DNA of 64,000 nucleotides from positions 124,001 through 188,000 of the forward strand of contig JBEWZL010000151.1 in NCBI GenBank assembly GCA_045837725.1. Direction: 5' to 3'. The stretch's first letter is position 1. Every line of letters starts with the position of its first letter. Positions 22,476 through 33,705 of this stretch are shown here, in pieces. The stretch is from Vermamoeba vermiformis. Lineage: Eukaryota; Tubulinea; Echinamoebida. A model generated the notes under the pieces. It was not told where the DNA came from. It was given only the letters and a program-made list of their open reading frames with translations, and did not search any database. A program made the translations under genes and the position numbers.

Positions 22476-25400
22476 CTATATTTTGAACTCGTCCATATCA
22501 TCATCGTCCAAAAAGTCGTCTCCAAACACCGGATCTGACTCGCTTCCTAACAACTTTTCCATCGATCTATTCGAATTGTTACCAGGCTTCACGCTATCCG
22601 TACTCTCCGTATTAGATGTATTATTATCATTATTAGCGTTGGTCATCTGTTCTGTAATCAATGTCTCCGAGTAATATTTGACGCACTTTGGGAATATTTT
22701 TGTGCAATAAAATGCAAATAATTCGTCCACTGTTTTGCTCTTAGCAATAATTTTGCTTTGAATGACTTCAGGGCTCTCGTCATCTTTTTTCAAAACATCG
22801 CAGTTTTCTATATCCACGGTACGTTGTCGGAAAAATCTTCGAATAATATCGACCTGTTCGTCAATGATCGCTTGACTATATTTGGTAAAGTGATCGGAAC
22901 CTTCTAAAATAAACTTTTCCTTGCGCGCCATGCACGAATCAAACGCTTTTTGTTCCCATTCTTTCAAACTCTTTTTGTCCGTAATTGAGCCACGCAAATC
23001 TATCGTATGATCTACCGCCTAAAGTGAAATTTCCGTCAGGGTTATCCTTATAAGGAAATGAATTCATTTCAACTTACAGTGATGCATTGAGCTTCTTCGA
23101 GCCAAAATTCGCTCGAGTTGATTTTGCTGTAGTCAATTGGTGCCACCAACGCCACACTAAAAATAAAATTGATAAATTGGGTGATTATCCTTATAAGGAA
23201 ATTTTTTTCTACTTACCCTCCGAACAAGCTCTTGTGAAGCACGGCAATTTTTCTAAAGTACTGCGCAATAATTTCATGAACGGCCTCTCGTACGGGCTGG
23301 TCGAAATATTCCAACAGTGAAATTCCTTCACGACGCACTAAGAAAATATCGCTGATGCCCTTCCTCTTCTTTTTCTTTCGCCTACAAAATTACGATGTAA
23401 ATACTATGTAATTTTTATCTGGCAGTCTCTTACTTATTTTTCACTAAGAACGTCAAATCGCTGGTATTGATCACGAGATCTATCATCAACTCCAATTCTT
23501 TTCTGACTTTCAATTGATAGCGCTTCACTTTATCGCTAAAAATTTCGAGATTTCGTTGCAAAGTAACGGACTCTAAGTTCAGCTCCGCTTTAAGTTTCTC
23601 ACGCTCTTCACGTCTCTTCGCTGAAAACCACGATGACGAGTCGTTTGGACGAGTGCCACTAACATTATTATTAATAACTTTTGATAATATTAATTTACCA
23701 TATTTGGCACTTACTCAAGTTTTTGATACAATGTGAGCAATTCTTTTAGCTCCATAGTGATCGCAAATCGAGCTCGTTGGTCGAGTTTCTAATTATAGTA
23801 GTGCGGTTAGATCTTGCAATAATAAACCATTAATTAATATTACCATAAATCTACTGCACAATCTACGCGAGACACGTGGCCTCAAAATTTCACTGAACCG
23901 TAGCATGAAGGTGGGCAAGCCCGACAACTCCGCTGCTAGATCTCCCAAGCTTGCCTACATAATCGTGCCGTTAGGATATAGTATGGACGATATAATGAAC
24001 TTACATTGCTGGACTTAGTGTTTAAGAATCGCACGTATTGTTCGATGCGTTTTTCGGATCTGCTCGCAGAGTCGCTGATATCAAGACTAAGCTCGTCATC
24101 ATTAAAGGGTTCGACCTCATCAAACTCGTCGCTATAACAACGTCAGATGTGCATATATATAGTAAACTATATAGTGATCTTACGGCTCATTGGGGTTGAG
24201 AATAGTGAACTTGAGGATCGAGTTCAAAAAGTCCAAAAATGTAATCCACATCTTCTTTAAATCGTAGCGCTCCTTATTGGATAAGCTACCTATACCAAAA
24301 GAGTGTGAGTATATATAGCATATTACGAGGTTCATTGCAGTAGGGTGGCACGTACCTTTTCGCATCCGATCTTTCAGGTTCTCGATGTTGATAAACTCGC
24401 TAATCAATTTAAAACAACACACAGGCAAGCGATGTCTGTCTCCTGCTTCGTAGAACGAGCTGGCAGTGTCTAGCTTTTGGCTGACGCAATAATCGAAACC
24501 CTAAAAATAAATCGATCAGATCCGGACCAAAAACATCGGCTAGGCGACAAAGTAAAACGAAGAATATGGGGATAATAGAGAGGCAAAAAACTATTTGCGT
24601 GCACCGGGAGTCGAACCCGGGACACCAGCTTGGAAGGCTGGTATGTTACCGTTACACCATGCACGCTTGATTGATGGCGGCAGCGCCGATCCGCGTCGCC
24701 TGGTTCGAAAAACCACGCTGCATCGTTTGCGGCACTGTATTATCAGCTAAACGCTTAAATATGCTTGATCATAGCTGTAAGGTATGATTGAATGCGACTG
24801 AGTCGCCTTGAGGGATCTCAAAAAGATCAAGCACAGCTACACATGTTTGAAAATGTAAAAATTTCATCAATTACACAAGCTTCGCGAGAGATTATAGTGG
24901 TACACCTGCACTATGGTGACAGCGTATAGCTTCAATTTCAAAGGTGCGGATCAACGTGCAGCCGAACAAAGCTTTGTAAAATATATTCTCTTCACTGTTC
25001 TCCTAATTGTCTCGTACTGATAAGAGGCTGAATTTAAATATAAAAGGGTGGGGAAGAATATCATTTGATGCTGCTTGCAGATCCGCGAGCAATTAAGCCA
25101 AAATCGATGGAAAAGAATGTAGCATGCAAAATCTCGAAGATTGGTATCAAAGAGGTAAATAACTAGCAGTAAGAACGAAGGAGCAAAAGCGACAAAAAGA
25201 GAAACAGCTCGAGATTCAAAGAAAAAGGCAAAAAAACTATTTGCGTGCACCGGGAGTCGAACCCGGGACACCAGCTTGGAAGGCTGGTATGTTACCGTTA
25301 CACCATGCACGCTTGGTTGATTTCGGAAACCACAACGCTGAGTGCCTCCTGGCTAAAGGAAAATGAGTGCTTACCTTTTCTTTTTCGTCCTTCACCGCGT

Positions 25401-28041
25401 CGAATCCCGTTATTGCAATCGCACCAGGTGCCGTGCCCTTCGTAATACTCCGCATCAGACGAATGTTCTCGGTGATCGGATCGTTCTCGTATGCAGCTGT
25501 GAGGTACAACTGAAAACAGATCTGTTAGCCAAGAGCAAAGTTCGTGCACGAGGTGAGTCACGTACCCAACAGTCCACATCACGGGCCTGTGCTTGGCTGC
25601 GCTTAAGTCGATAATCCTCTGCGAATGTTTTGCTGTCAATGTTCCAACCAGGAGTGTCCATGAAAGAGATGTACTTCAACAACGGCTTGTCCAAGTACAA
25701 CTTGACCTTCTTGACTATGTCAGCGACTGAAGCGTCGCCCTTCTTATCCTCCAATTTGATAAACTTGAGCACTTCTTCTAGTTTATCGAGCTCGACTCTG
25801 CTTTCTGTTTGGTGTTGCTCGAACAGCGTAATCAAGAGCTGCTTCCTCGCTTTCAATCGTTGTTCGTGCTGTTGTAAACTCTCGATACGCTTAGCTCGTT
25901 CATCAGCAGTCATACCCAACTCTTCAGCAGCGGACTTTTCGAGTACGTGCAAGTCCCTAACACGACTTAGAAACGTGATATTGCGATGACAAAATACTTA
26001 CTTGGAAGCGTGAGCTATCTCTCGGTCAAACGGTGCAATGACCTCGCTGAACTCCTCTGGCGAAATGAACACGACTTCGGCCATTTCTGTTCGTCGCGTG
26101 CCCGAGGCATTGTAACCGCCATCCTGGCAGTAATCCATGTGCGAGATTTCTGTCGTGGCACCTGTACTTTCTCTGATACTCGTAAACACGAGCATTTCTC
26201 CCAGTAGCGTGTTGAGCATTGTACTTTTGCCTACTGAAGGTGCACCAAAGAACGACACTAAGAACGGTCTCTTGAAGATTGCCTCTGCCACGGCGACGTT
26301 ATAAAATAGCCCATCCTCTTCATTTCTTGCTCCTAAGATTCGTTGATAATCTTTTTCGAACTCCCTGGCAATATCTTCGAGTTCTAATCTTCAGTTAGTC
26401 ACGGTTGTCATTTCCAACAAATAACTAACCTGATAAAGGCTTGAGCTCGTGCAACATGAATTCTTCGAAGTCGAGTAACGACGGAACTGTAGTGTCAACT
26501 TTAGGTTGAATTAGTCTCTGAGCGGACTCTGCCTTTGGATTGAAGTTTAAAGCGTAGTACAAGAACATCAAGCCAACATCCACTTCACGCTGAGGGCCGA
26601 CGATAGACAAAATTAGCTCTTTCTTGCGAATAGCGTTTGCAAGCGCTAGTTTGTCCTTCAAAGATAACACCGTGACGATATGTTTCTAAAACCGATTGGT
26701 AAGTACTATCCGATAAAATCTATGCAAAGAGAAGTACTTACGAGCGCTTGATTCAACGCCATACAGAGCCATCGGAATGGGATGACAATGGGCTGAGCAG
26801 CTGTACTCGTTGTCACCCTGATGACTCGCTTCTCGATTGAAATGACAGCAACCTTTGCAGACACGGAAAGTCTCCGTGGCTCCGCAGAAGCGTTCTTTGC
26901 CATTTTGACGTCGTCGATGATTCTATCTATGAACTGTTTGTAGTGCTCCAAAGAAGTTCTCATTATCTTTAAGGCACGGAAGCACATATCAAGCGCCAAG
27001 AGGTATGACAGATTGTGCGTCAGAGACTCGGGCGAGTTGAACACTTTCGACAGGTCTTGTTGTCGTGACCGCTCACTCTCTGAAATACTCTCGGGGTCCC
27101 TGAACAACAAGCTCGACATCTTCGAATGCAAAGATTAGTCATTGGTTGCTAAACAATGATATCGAGTACCTTGAACGCCGTGGCAAACTGTGCCAGTGAG
27201 GCGTTTGACTCGGGCGGAGATGCTAACACGACACCCTTGATATTGGACAACATTGCCTTATGTTCGTTCAAGCTAATGATGACTAGCAACTGCTTTACAA
27301 TGGCCTCCGGTAAAGCTCCTTCTGCTACAAATACGAGTGGTCGCTTGCCCAACTGCGAGACAAAATTGCAAATAAGAAATAATGATGATATTGGTGAATA
27401 TTAAAATATTAATTACCTCGTTATCAGTGCAAAGACGTTTGAATAAAAATTGACTCATCGTTGTTAACGGAAATTGAGATCCAACGTAGTCTCCATTTAT
27501 ATCGGTCCAAGACACTATTTCCTCAATTAATAGATGAAATATATATATATAGTGGTGCATACCGTTTAGTATTCTTGTTTCTAGACCGAAAATGGAAAAT
27601 TTAGAGGCAAGATCAGCCGAAGCGTTTACCAGTACAATATCCAACAAAAATTCATCCGTTAGCTCCACAATATCAACATCGAAGCCTATAATAATATTAG
27701 CGAATTATTCTAATAAGATTTTGCGAGCAAACTCAATTCTAAAATTGTACAAGATCTGAATTTTAAAATTTAATTGAAAAATAATTCGGCTACTATCGGC
27801 ACTTACCAATGAACGGCTCCACGGGCTCGTTATTATCGACGGAATTGCTATCCGATAAAGCATCTGTTCTGGATGTAGTTGTACCAGCGTCAGTATCGAC
27901 GGATTCATCCAAGGCCTCCAACTTAAATATTGTAGCCGATAACGAGCCTTAAAATATCATTTAATTAGTAATACAATAATCAGCAATAGCGAAACTGAAC
28001 TTACGCTTCGGCTCAGGGGAGTTGGACATACGAATAGACAT
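22476..28041 (-). CDS. Large dynamin-superfamily-like GTPase
   Basis: Long multi-exon gene starting at the ATG at 28041 (MSIRMSNSPEPK). The N-terminal half (27900-26430) has no domain I recognise. The GTPase core follows: P-loop FFGAPSVGKSTMLN (about 26260-26220), a switch Thr in ESTGATTEI, then a charged helical insert (QQHEQRLKARKQLLI...). G3 is FMDTPGWNID (about 25660) and a G4-like ITGFDAV lies near 25400. The C-terminal part is helical, with a basic RRKKKRKG stretch, and ends in an acidic, Ser/Asn-rich tail (GDDFLDDDDMDEFKI). Spacing between G1 and G3 is larger than in small GTPases, fitting the dynamin/mitofusin/EHD class and a membrane-remodelling role; no TM is obvious. The intron at 24501-25374 contains two tRNA-Gly genes. 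The start, several exons and the subfamily are uncertain. Confidence 0.66.
24596..24666 (-). tRNA. tRNA-Gly(UCC), intronic copy 1
   Basis: 71-nt cloverleaf on the minus strand, identical in its body to the other two copies. The acceptor stem GCGTGCA/TGCACGC pairs fully over 7 bp. The anticodon loop is CTTCCAA (anticodon TCC), and the T arm GGGTTCGACTCCC has a perfect B box. The discriminator is A. A T6 run on the transcribed strand just downstream is a Pol III terminator. It lies in the sense direction within an intron of the dynamin-like gene. Confidence 0.95.
25242..25312 (-). tRNA. tRNA-Gly(UCC), intronic copy 2
   Basis: Same 71-nt tRNA as at 24596-24666, with a T7 terminator run downstream on the coding strand. 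Its leader and trailer match those of the R1 intron copy: the leader from the splice donor onward, the trailer for about 100 bases. Confidence 0.95.
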
Positions 28042-28877
28042 TTATGCTCTTCTATTCATAAGGGCTTATTTTAGTATCATATATGTGTCTATTCAACGAT
28101 GCGTTTGATTTTTTTAAAATGGCAACAACTCCGCTTGAATATTTAGGCGTGCTATTTTAGGTTAGCCCGCAGTATTTGTTCGACCTTTCTTAAACCACAA
28201 CCACAATACTAATAGCATAGTAACACGTGCAGTAGAAGCTGCATGACCTAGCAAATAGGTCATTGGATCGGATTTGGTTCAACCAAAAATAGGCCTAGTG
28301 CAAGATTTTGAGCTGAAATATTCACTGTGCAATCAATAAGTTCTTGATAATTGTTGTATGGCTATGATTTTGAATCACGGTAATATTTAGGGCAAAATTA
28401 GAAATTATTTGTTCAAATGATAAATACTTAAACATTATTACTTGGACCGCTTAAATTAAATTTATTACCTGTAATTTATTCTATGATTATCATTTAATCG
28501 GCGTAAAATGAGCATCCACGTCAAGATTTAGCTTGTTGATTTGGCGCCTGCCTTCGATGACAGCGCTGATCATTGTAATTCCGTGAGGCAAAGTAAAGCA
28601 TAATGCAAGAACAATACCACGCTTCGAGCGACGTGTGGTGTAAAACCGCATGGAAGGGGAATCTGACACGACCGATTTTTTGGCGTGTCACCGTCAGCAT
28701 GCAACAGCCATGCAATGCCCGAGTATCTATACTCACTAGGGCTGTACCTCTCGTATTCTCCGGGTGATTAAGTCAACCAGAGGTTCGCATCTGTCTACAA
28801 TAAAAAGGGTGGATTTATTATTATTATACAACAAATCCAAATATTATATTACATGTGCTACTGTACAAATAGCTATT
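28042..28877. other. Intergenic with GC-richer core and hairpin
   Basis: Spacer between the start of the dynamin-like gene (28041, -) and the 3' end of R2 (28878, -). The first part should hold the dynamin-like promoter. About 28520-28790 is noticeably richer in G and C than its surroundings. It holds a TGACACG...CGTGTCA inverted repeat (28664-28690, 13-nt loop) and a GGTTCGCATC string that is close to a Pol III B box (28782). I could not fold it into a tRNA or match it to a known ncRNA. Confidence 0.4.
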
Positions 28878-30065
28878 TTAGAAGTCAGCGTCGAGAGTGA
28901 AGATGGCGTTATCAGCGCTGGAGCTGGTGACACCGGCCTTTTGGTACTCGGCAACACGTCGCTCGAAGAAGTTGGTCTTGCCTTGCAAGGAGATGAGCTC
29001 CATCCAGTCGAAGGGGTTGGTAGCGTTGTACTTCTTATTGTAGCCCAAAGACAACAACAAACTACGAGGTAGGCGTTAGCAAGGAGGATCGAAATGAAAA
29101 GCCCGCCAAAATATTTCGTGGAAATTTGACCGTTGAGTTTAATGAACTTACCGATCAGCGCAGAACTCGATGTACTGTTGCATCAAGACAGCATTCATGC
29201 CAATAAGGGCAACGGGGAGGGCATCGGTAACGAATTCCTTCTCGGACTCGACAGCGTCGCTGATAATTCGGTGCACGGTAGATTCAGGCAATCTGTTCTT
29301 GAGCATTCCATAAAGGAGGCAAGCGAAGTCGCAGTGCAAGCCCTCGTCTCTGCTAATTAATTCGTTGGAGAAAGTGAGGCCGGGCATCAAACCACGCTTC
29401 TTCAACCAGAAGATGGAGCAGAACGATCCTGAGAAAAAGATTCCTTCGACAGCAGCAAAGGCAATCAAACGCTCAGCGAACGAGTCTGCGTTGTTGATCC
29501 ATCGAAGAGCCCATTCGGCCTTTTTCTTGACGCAAGGAACCTTGATAAAAAATAAATATCAGTAATTTGACCTAGATGAGCTTACAAAATGCGATATCGC
29601 GTGATTAAATAATGTACAAAAATAGTAGATAATATTACTTACAGTTTCGATGGCATTGAAAAGTCGGTCTTTTTCTACTGGATTCTTAACGTAAGTATCG
29701 ATCAGAAGCGAGTAAGTCTCAGAGTGAATATTCTCGATGGCAATTTGGAAGCCATAGAAGCAACGAGCCTCGGGAATTTGAACCTCGCGCATGAACTGGC
29801 CTGCGAGATTCTCGTTGACGATACCATCTGAAGCAGCAAAGAAGGCCAAGACGTGCGAAATGAAGTGGCGCTCGTTGTCGTTGAGCTTGAGGGCCCAATC
29901 GTTAATATCAGCAGACAAGTCGATTTCTTCGGCGGTCCAGAAGCTAGCTTCAGCCTTTTTGTACATGGACCAGATCTGCGGGTATTGAATAGGGAACAAT
30001 ACGAATCGCTTCTTGTTCTCTTGAAGGAGAAGCTCTTCCTTTTCTAAAGCCTTGATATTGCTCAT
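28878..30065 (-). CDS. RNR2 (R2): Ribonucleotide reductase small subunit (class Ia R2)
   Basis: Supplies the diiron-tyrosyl radical to R1 for reduction of NDPs to dNDPs in the cytosol. Three exons (30065-29643, 29540-29152, 29061-28878) join to 331 codons. The family blocks are complete: [16 protein letters not shown] (metal-ligand Asp), [20 protein letters not shown], and [16 protein letters not shown] (Glu and His ligands). [15 protein letters not shown] spans intron 1. [35 protein letters not shown] and [15 protein letters not shown] follow. The C-terminus is FTLDADF, the tail that docks on R1 in eukaryotes. Length is short compared with animal R2 because the regulatory N-terminal extension is missing. 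It is head to head with R1 over 298 bp, so co-regulation is likely. Confidence 0.98.
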
Positions 30066-30363
30066 CGCGTTCGGATGTGTGTTTCCAGGTATTTCTAAAT
30101 TGACAGAATTAATTTGTTCCGTTCAATTTTTTTTACTTATACCACGCGGCACGTGATTTTTCAGCCGACCAATCACATCGCTCCGTTTTCCGCGGCCACG
30201 TGGCCTCAGATCTATCCGTTACGGAACAAAGTTCTCGAAAAAGAAACGGTCAGAATGTTCTATCTCCAGAATACGCGCGAAAAAAAAAGTCAAAAACCAT
30301 TCGCCGCCGACAAATATATTAACGTTTACTTTTTATTACTGCTCAACACAAGACCAGAAACAG
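30066..30363. promoter_or_regulatory. Bidirectional promoter of the R2/R1 pair
   Basis: 298 bp between divergent start codons. Visible elements: CACGTG at 30150-30155 and again at 30197-30202 (within the palindrome GGCCACGTGGCC), a CCAAT box at 30169-30173, and GCGCGAAA at 30275-30282 (reverse complement TTTCGCGC, an E2F/DP-like site). This set is typical of S-phase promoters elsewhere. Binding in this organism is inference. Confidence 0.6.
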
Positions 30364-33300
30364 ATGTACGTGATCAAGCGTGACGGTCGTAAGGAGGAGG
30401 CAAGTATCAAATTGATACGCTGAATGGCGTGTAATATGCTTCATCGATGGGCTTATTATTAATATATTGGTTTATTATAGGTTAAATTCGACGAGATTAC
30501 TGCTCGTTTGAAATACCTCGTCGAGATGGCGCCAAGACTTCCTGAAGCCGTGGATCCTGTCCTCGTTGCTCAAAAGGTTGTTTTGGGTGTCCACCCTGGT
30601 GTAAAAACTACCGAACTCGATAAATTGGCCGCTGAGACCGCTGCCTACATGAGCACAACTCATCCTGGTAAGGATCGGTTTTTTTGAAATTAATTAAATA
30701 ATACTTTCTTAGTTTGCTAATAAAATTATTAATCGCAAACAATTAAATATAGGCTATGCTGATTTGGCTGCCCGTATTGCCATCTCTAATTTGCACAAGG
30801 AAACTAGCGCTTCCTTCGCGGAAACGATCGAGAAGATGTACAAGTAAGTGGCGCTTAATCAACTTGATTTATTTGTTATACGCGGAAATATAAGATATTT
30901 GTGGCGAATAGATATAATTTAATCGTGATGCCACGCGATTTAAACTTTTCCCCGCGCAAAGTAGCCGTTTTCTGTATTCTCGATCTTGTGACTAACCCGC
31001 GCACTTCAGGTATGTGAACCCCAAGACCGAACAACACAGTCCCTTGATCGCCGATGATGTCTACAGAATTGTTATGGCCAACAAGGACACTTTGGAAGCC
31101 GCTATTGACTACAGACGCGACTTCGAGTACGAATACTTCGGATACAAGACCTTGGAGCGCTCTTACTTGACCAAGCTTAACGGACAGATCGTCGAGAGAC
31201 CTCAACACTTGTTGGTAAGTAGCTCGTTGACGTACACGGAGTAATGGGCTCGATCTAATCCGTTTGACAGATGCGTGTCGCTGTTGGTATTCACAAGGAA
31301 GACATGGAGTCTGCTATTAAGACTTACAACTATATGTCTGGCAAGTGGTTCACTCACGCCACTCCCACTTTGTTCAACGCTGGTACTCCCATCCCTCAGA
31401 TGTCCTCGTGCTTCTTGTTGACCATGAAGGGCGACAGCATCGAAGGCATCTACGAGACTTTGAAGCAATGCGCTTTGATCTCCAAGAGCGCTGGTGGTAT
31501 TGGTCTCAGCGTTCACAACATTCGCGCTGCCAACAGCTACATCCGTGGTACCAACGGTACTTCCAACGGTCTCGTGCCTATGCTCAGAGTGTTCAATGAC
31601 ACTGCTCGCTACGTCGACCAAGGTGGAGGTAAACGCAAGGGTGCCTTCGCCATCTACTTGGAGCCTTGGCACGCAGATATCTTCGACTTCCTTGACCTCA
31701 GAAAGAACCACGGCAAGGACGAACAACGTGCCAGAGACTTGTTCTTCGGGCTTTGGGTCCCTGACTTGTTCATGAAGAGAGTCGAAGCCAACGGCAACTG
31801 GTCTTTGATGTGCCCTAATGAATGCCCGGGTCTCTGCGACTCTTGGGGTGAGGAATTCGAGCGATTGTACGAGAAGTACGAAAACGAAGGCAAGGCTCGT
31901 CGCACTGTCAAGGCTCAAGACCTCTGGTTTGCCATCGTCGAATCTCAAATCGAGACTGGTACTCCCTACATGCTCTACAAGGACGCCTGCAACGGCAAGT
32001 CCAACCAACAGAACTTGGGTACCATCCGCTCATCCAACTTGTGCACTGAAATCATCGAGTACACCGCTCCTGATGAGGTCGCCGTTTGCAACTTGGCTTC
32101 CATTGCTTTGCCCAAGTTCAGCAAGGAGGGTCACTTCGATCACGACAAGTTGTACGAGATCACTTATCACTTGACTGGCAACTTGAACAAGATCATCGAC
32201 TTGAACTACTACCCCGTTCCTGAGGCCCGCAACTCGAACATGAGACACAGACCCATCGGTTTGGGTATTCAAGGTTTGGCTGACGTATTCATGGAGCTTC
32301 GCATGCCTTTCGAGAGCCCTGAGGCCCGTCAACTCAACAAAGAGATCTTCGAGACTATCTACTTCGCTGCCTTGACTGCCTCCAAGGACTTGGCCAAGAA
32401 GCACGGTCACTACGAGACTTTCCCTGGCTCTCCTGCCAGCAAGGGTATTCTCCAACCTGACATGTGGGGCGTCGTTCCTTCTTCCCGCTGGAACTGGAAC
32501 CAATTGAAGGACGAGATCAAGACTCACGGTCTTCGTAACTCTTTGCTCGTCGCTCCTATGCCCACTGCTTCTACTTCTCAGATCTTGGGCAACAACGAGT
32601 GCTTCGAGCCCTACACTTCCAACATGTACACTCGCCGTGTCTTGGCTGGTGAGTTCACCGTTATCAACAAGTACTTGCTCCGCGACTTGATGGAGCTTGG
32701 CTTGTGGAACGATGACATCAAGAACAAGATCGTCGCTGAAGGTGGTTCCATCCAAAACATCTCCGAGATTCCTCAAGACTTGAAGGAGTTGTACAAGACT
32801 GTTTGGGAGATCAAGCAACGTTCTTTGATCGATATGGCTGCGGATAGGTAAGCAAGCATTTTCCTTTAGCCACGAGGCACTCAGCGTTGGCGTTTCCGAA
32901 ATCAACCAAGCGTGCATGGTGTAACGGTAACATACCAGCCTTCCAAGCTGGTGTCCCGGGTTCGACTCCCGGTGCACGCAAATAGTTTTTTGCCTTTTTC
33001 GTTTTTGAATATCTCGGGCTGTTTCTCTTTTTGTCGCTTTTGCTCCTTCTTTCCGAGTGCTATTTCATTTACCTCTTTGAAACCGGATCTGACCCTTTTG
33101 TTTGCAGAGGTGCTTTCATTGATCAATCTCAATCCTTCAATGCGTTCATTGCTCAACCCAATGCTGCTAAGCTCACTTCCATGCACTTCTACGCCTGGAA
33201 GAAGGGTCTCAAGACTGGCATGTACTATCTCCGTACCAGACCTGCTGCTGAGGCGATCAAGTTCACTGTCGATCAGGCCAAGTTGAAGGCTCCTGTTACC

Positions 33301-33414
33301 GAACAACGACCTGCCGCTTCACCTGTTAAGGCTGAACCTAAGGCTGCTTCATATGAAGACGAAGACGGCCCTGTCTGCACCATGAAGGAGGGTTGCTTGA
33401 CCTGCGGATCTTAA
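30364..33414 (+). CDS. RNR1 (R1): Ribonucleotide reductase large subunit (class I R1)
   Basis: Catalytic subunit that reduces ribonucleoside diphosphates. Six exons (30364-30399, 30481-30667, 30753-30843, 31010-31214, 31271-32847, 33108-33414) give exactly 801 codons, the usual eukaryotic size. The N-terminal ATP-cone starts [12 protein letters not shown]. The catalytic barrel shows [19 protein letters not shown] (active-site Cys), [14 protein letters not shown] and [58 protein letters not shown] (loop 1/finger-loop region) and VLAGEF follow. The C-terminal redox pair is in GCLTCGS. Intron 1 has a GC donor and intron 5 carries a tRNA-Gly. Strong C-ending codon bias indicates high expression. 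Confidence 0.98.
30400..30480 (+). other. GC-AG intron in R1
   Basis: Exon 1 ends AAGGAGGAG and the intron begins GCAAGT; the acceptor is TTATAG before GTTAAATTC. Splicing restores [15 protein letters not shown], the conserved R1 N-terminus. No GT donor nearby would keep the frame. Confidence 0.9.
32848..33107 (+). other. R1 intron 5, tRNA-carrying introner-like unit
   Basis: 260-bp GT-AG intron (GGATAG|GTAAGC ... TTTGCAG|AGG). Joining restores [15 protein letters not shown]. From its donor to about 33083 it aligns with the 5' part of the dynamin-like gene intron (24501-25374, minus strand). The first 66 bases from the donor match at about 61 positions, the tRNA is identical, and the trailer is also clearly homologous. 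Confidence 0.88.
32910..32980 (+). tRNA. tRNA-Gly(UCC), intronic copy 3
   Basis: 71-nt cloverleaf with a fully paired 7-bp acceptor stem, anticodon loop CTTCCAA (TCC), a perfect B box and discriminator A, followed by T6 at 32986. Sense orientation inside R1 intron 5. Its sequence is the same as the two copies in the dynamin-like gene intron. Confidence 0.95.
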
Positions 33415-33705
33415 GATCTCAAACTTGCGCTTTTGTATTGTAGCATCGACTAATATCGAAACTACAATAAACTATGTATAAAACTGTTTAATATTACACG
33501 TGTTTGTGCCGGTCCAATAACAATTTTTAACCGCGTTGATCTCTGGTCCCGTTTTCGGTCGTACCAAAGAAAGAAGGCTAGTTGCCATAATCGTAACATA
33601 CGCTATTGCATTGCAATACAAATTAATATTTCAGCACGGCGGCGCAGCCAAGCAGGAGCGTCCATCTCAGCATTTCTATTTTTGTTATTAATATCTACGA
33701 CCACA
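33415..33705 (+). other. Intergenic, R1 to EGF protein 1
   Basis: Short spacer with the R1 3' flank and the promoter of the first EGF-repeat gene. No coding exon seen. Confidence 0.45.

Larger units (their letters stand above)
24501..25374 (-). other. 874-bp intron carrying two tRNA-Gly genes
   Basis: The donor is GAAAAG|GTAAGC (exon ends at 25375) and the acceptor is TTTTTAG (exon resumes at 24500). The frame is kept: ...KDEKEK then GFDYCV. The first roughly 235 bases of the intron match nearly the whole last intron of the R1 gene, including the donor and the tRNA. Confidence 0.85.

Noticed and set aside
24470-25310. Minus-strand open frames beginning [17 protein letters not shown] at two loci, and again on the plus strand at 32912
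   Set aside because: These are translations of the tRNA-Gly gene itself and its flanks. Their identity in three places reflects the tRNA copies, not a protein family.
28741-28800. Fourth tRNA gene suggested by GGTTCGCATC
   Set aside because: No 7-bp acceptor stem, anticodon arm or correct T-arm stem can be formed around it.
31202-32977. Two long minus-strand open frames (268 and 315 codons) inside the R1 gene
   Set aside because: They mirror the C-ending codon bias of R1 exon 5 on the antisense strand; their sequence is Val/Leu/Glu-Asp-rich noise without domains, and one runs through the tRNA and splice sites.
24500-33110. Retrotransposon targeting tRNA genes as the cause of the repeated flanks
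   Set aside because: Some amoebal elements insert near tRNA genes, but I see no reverse transcriptase, terminal repeat or poly(A) tail. The shared block starts at a splice donor instead.
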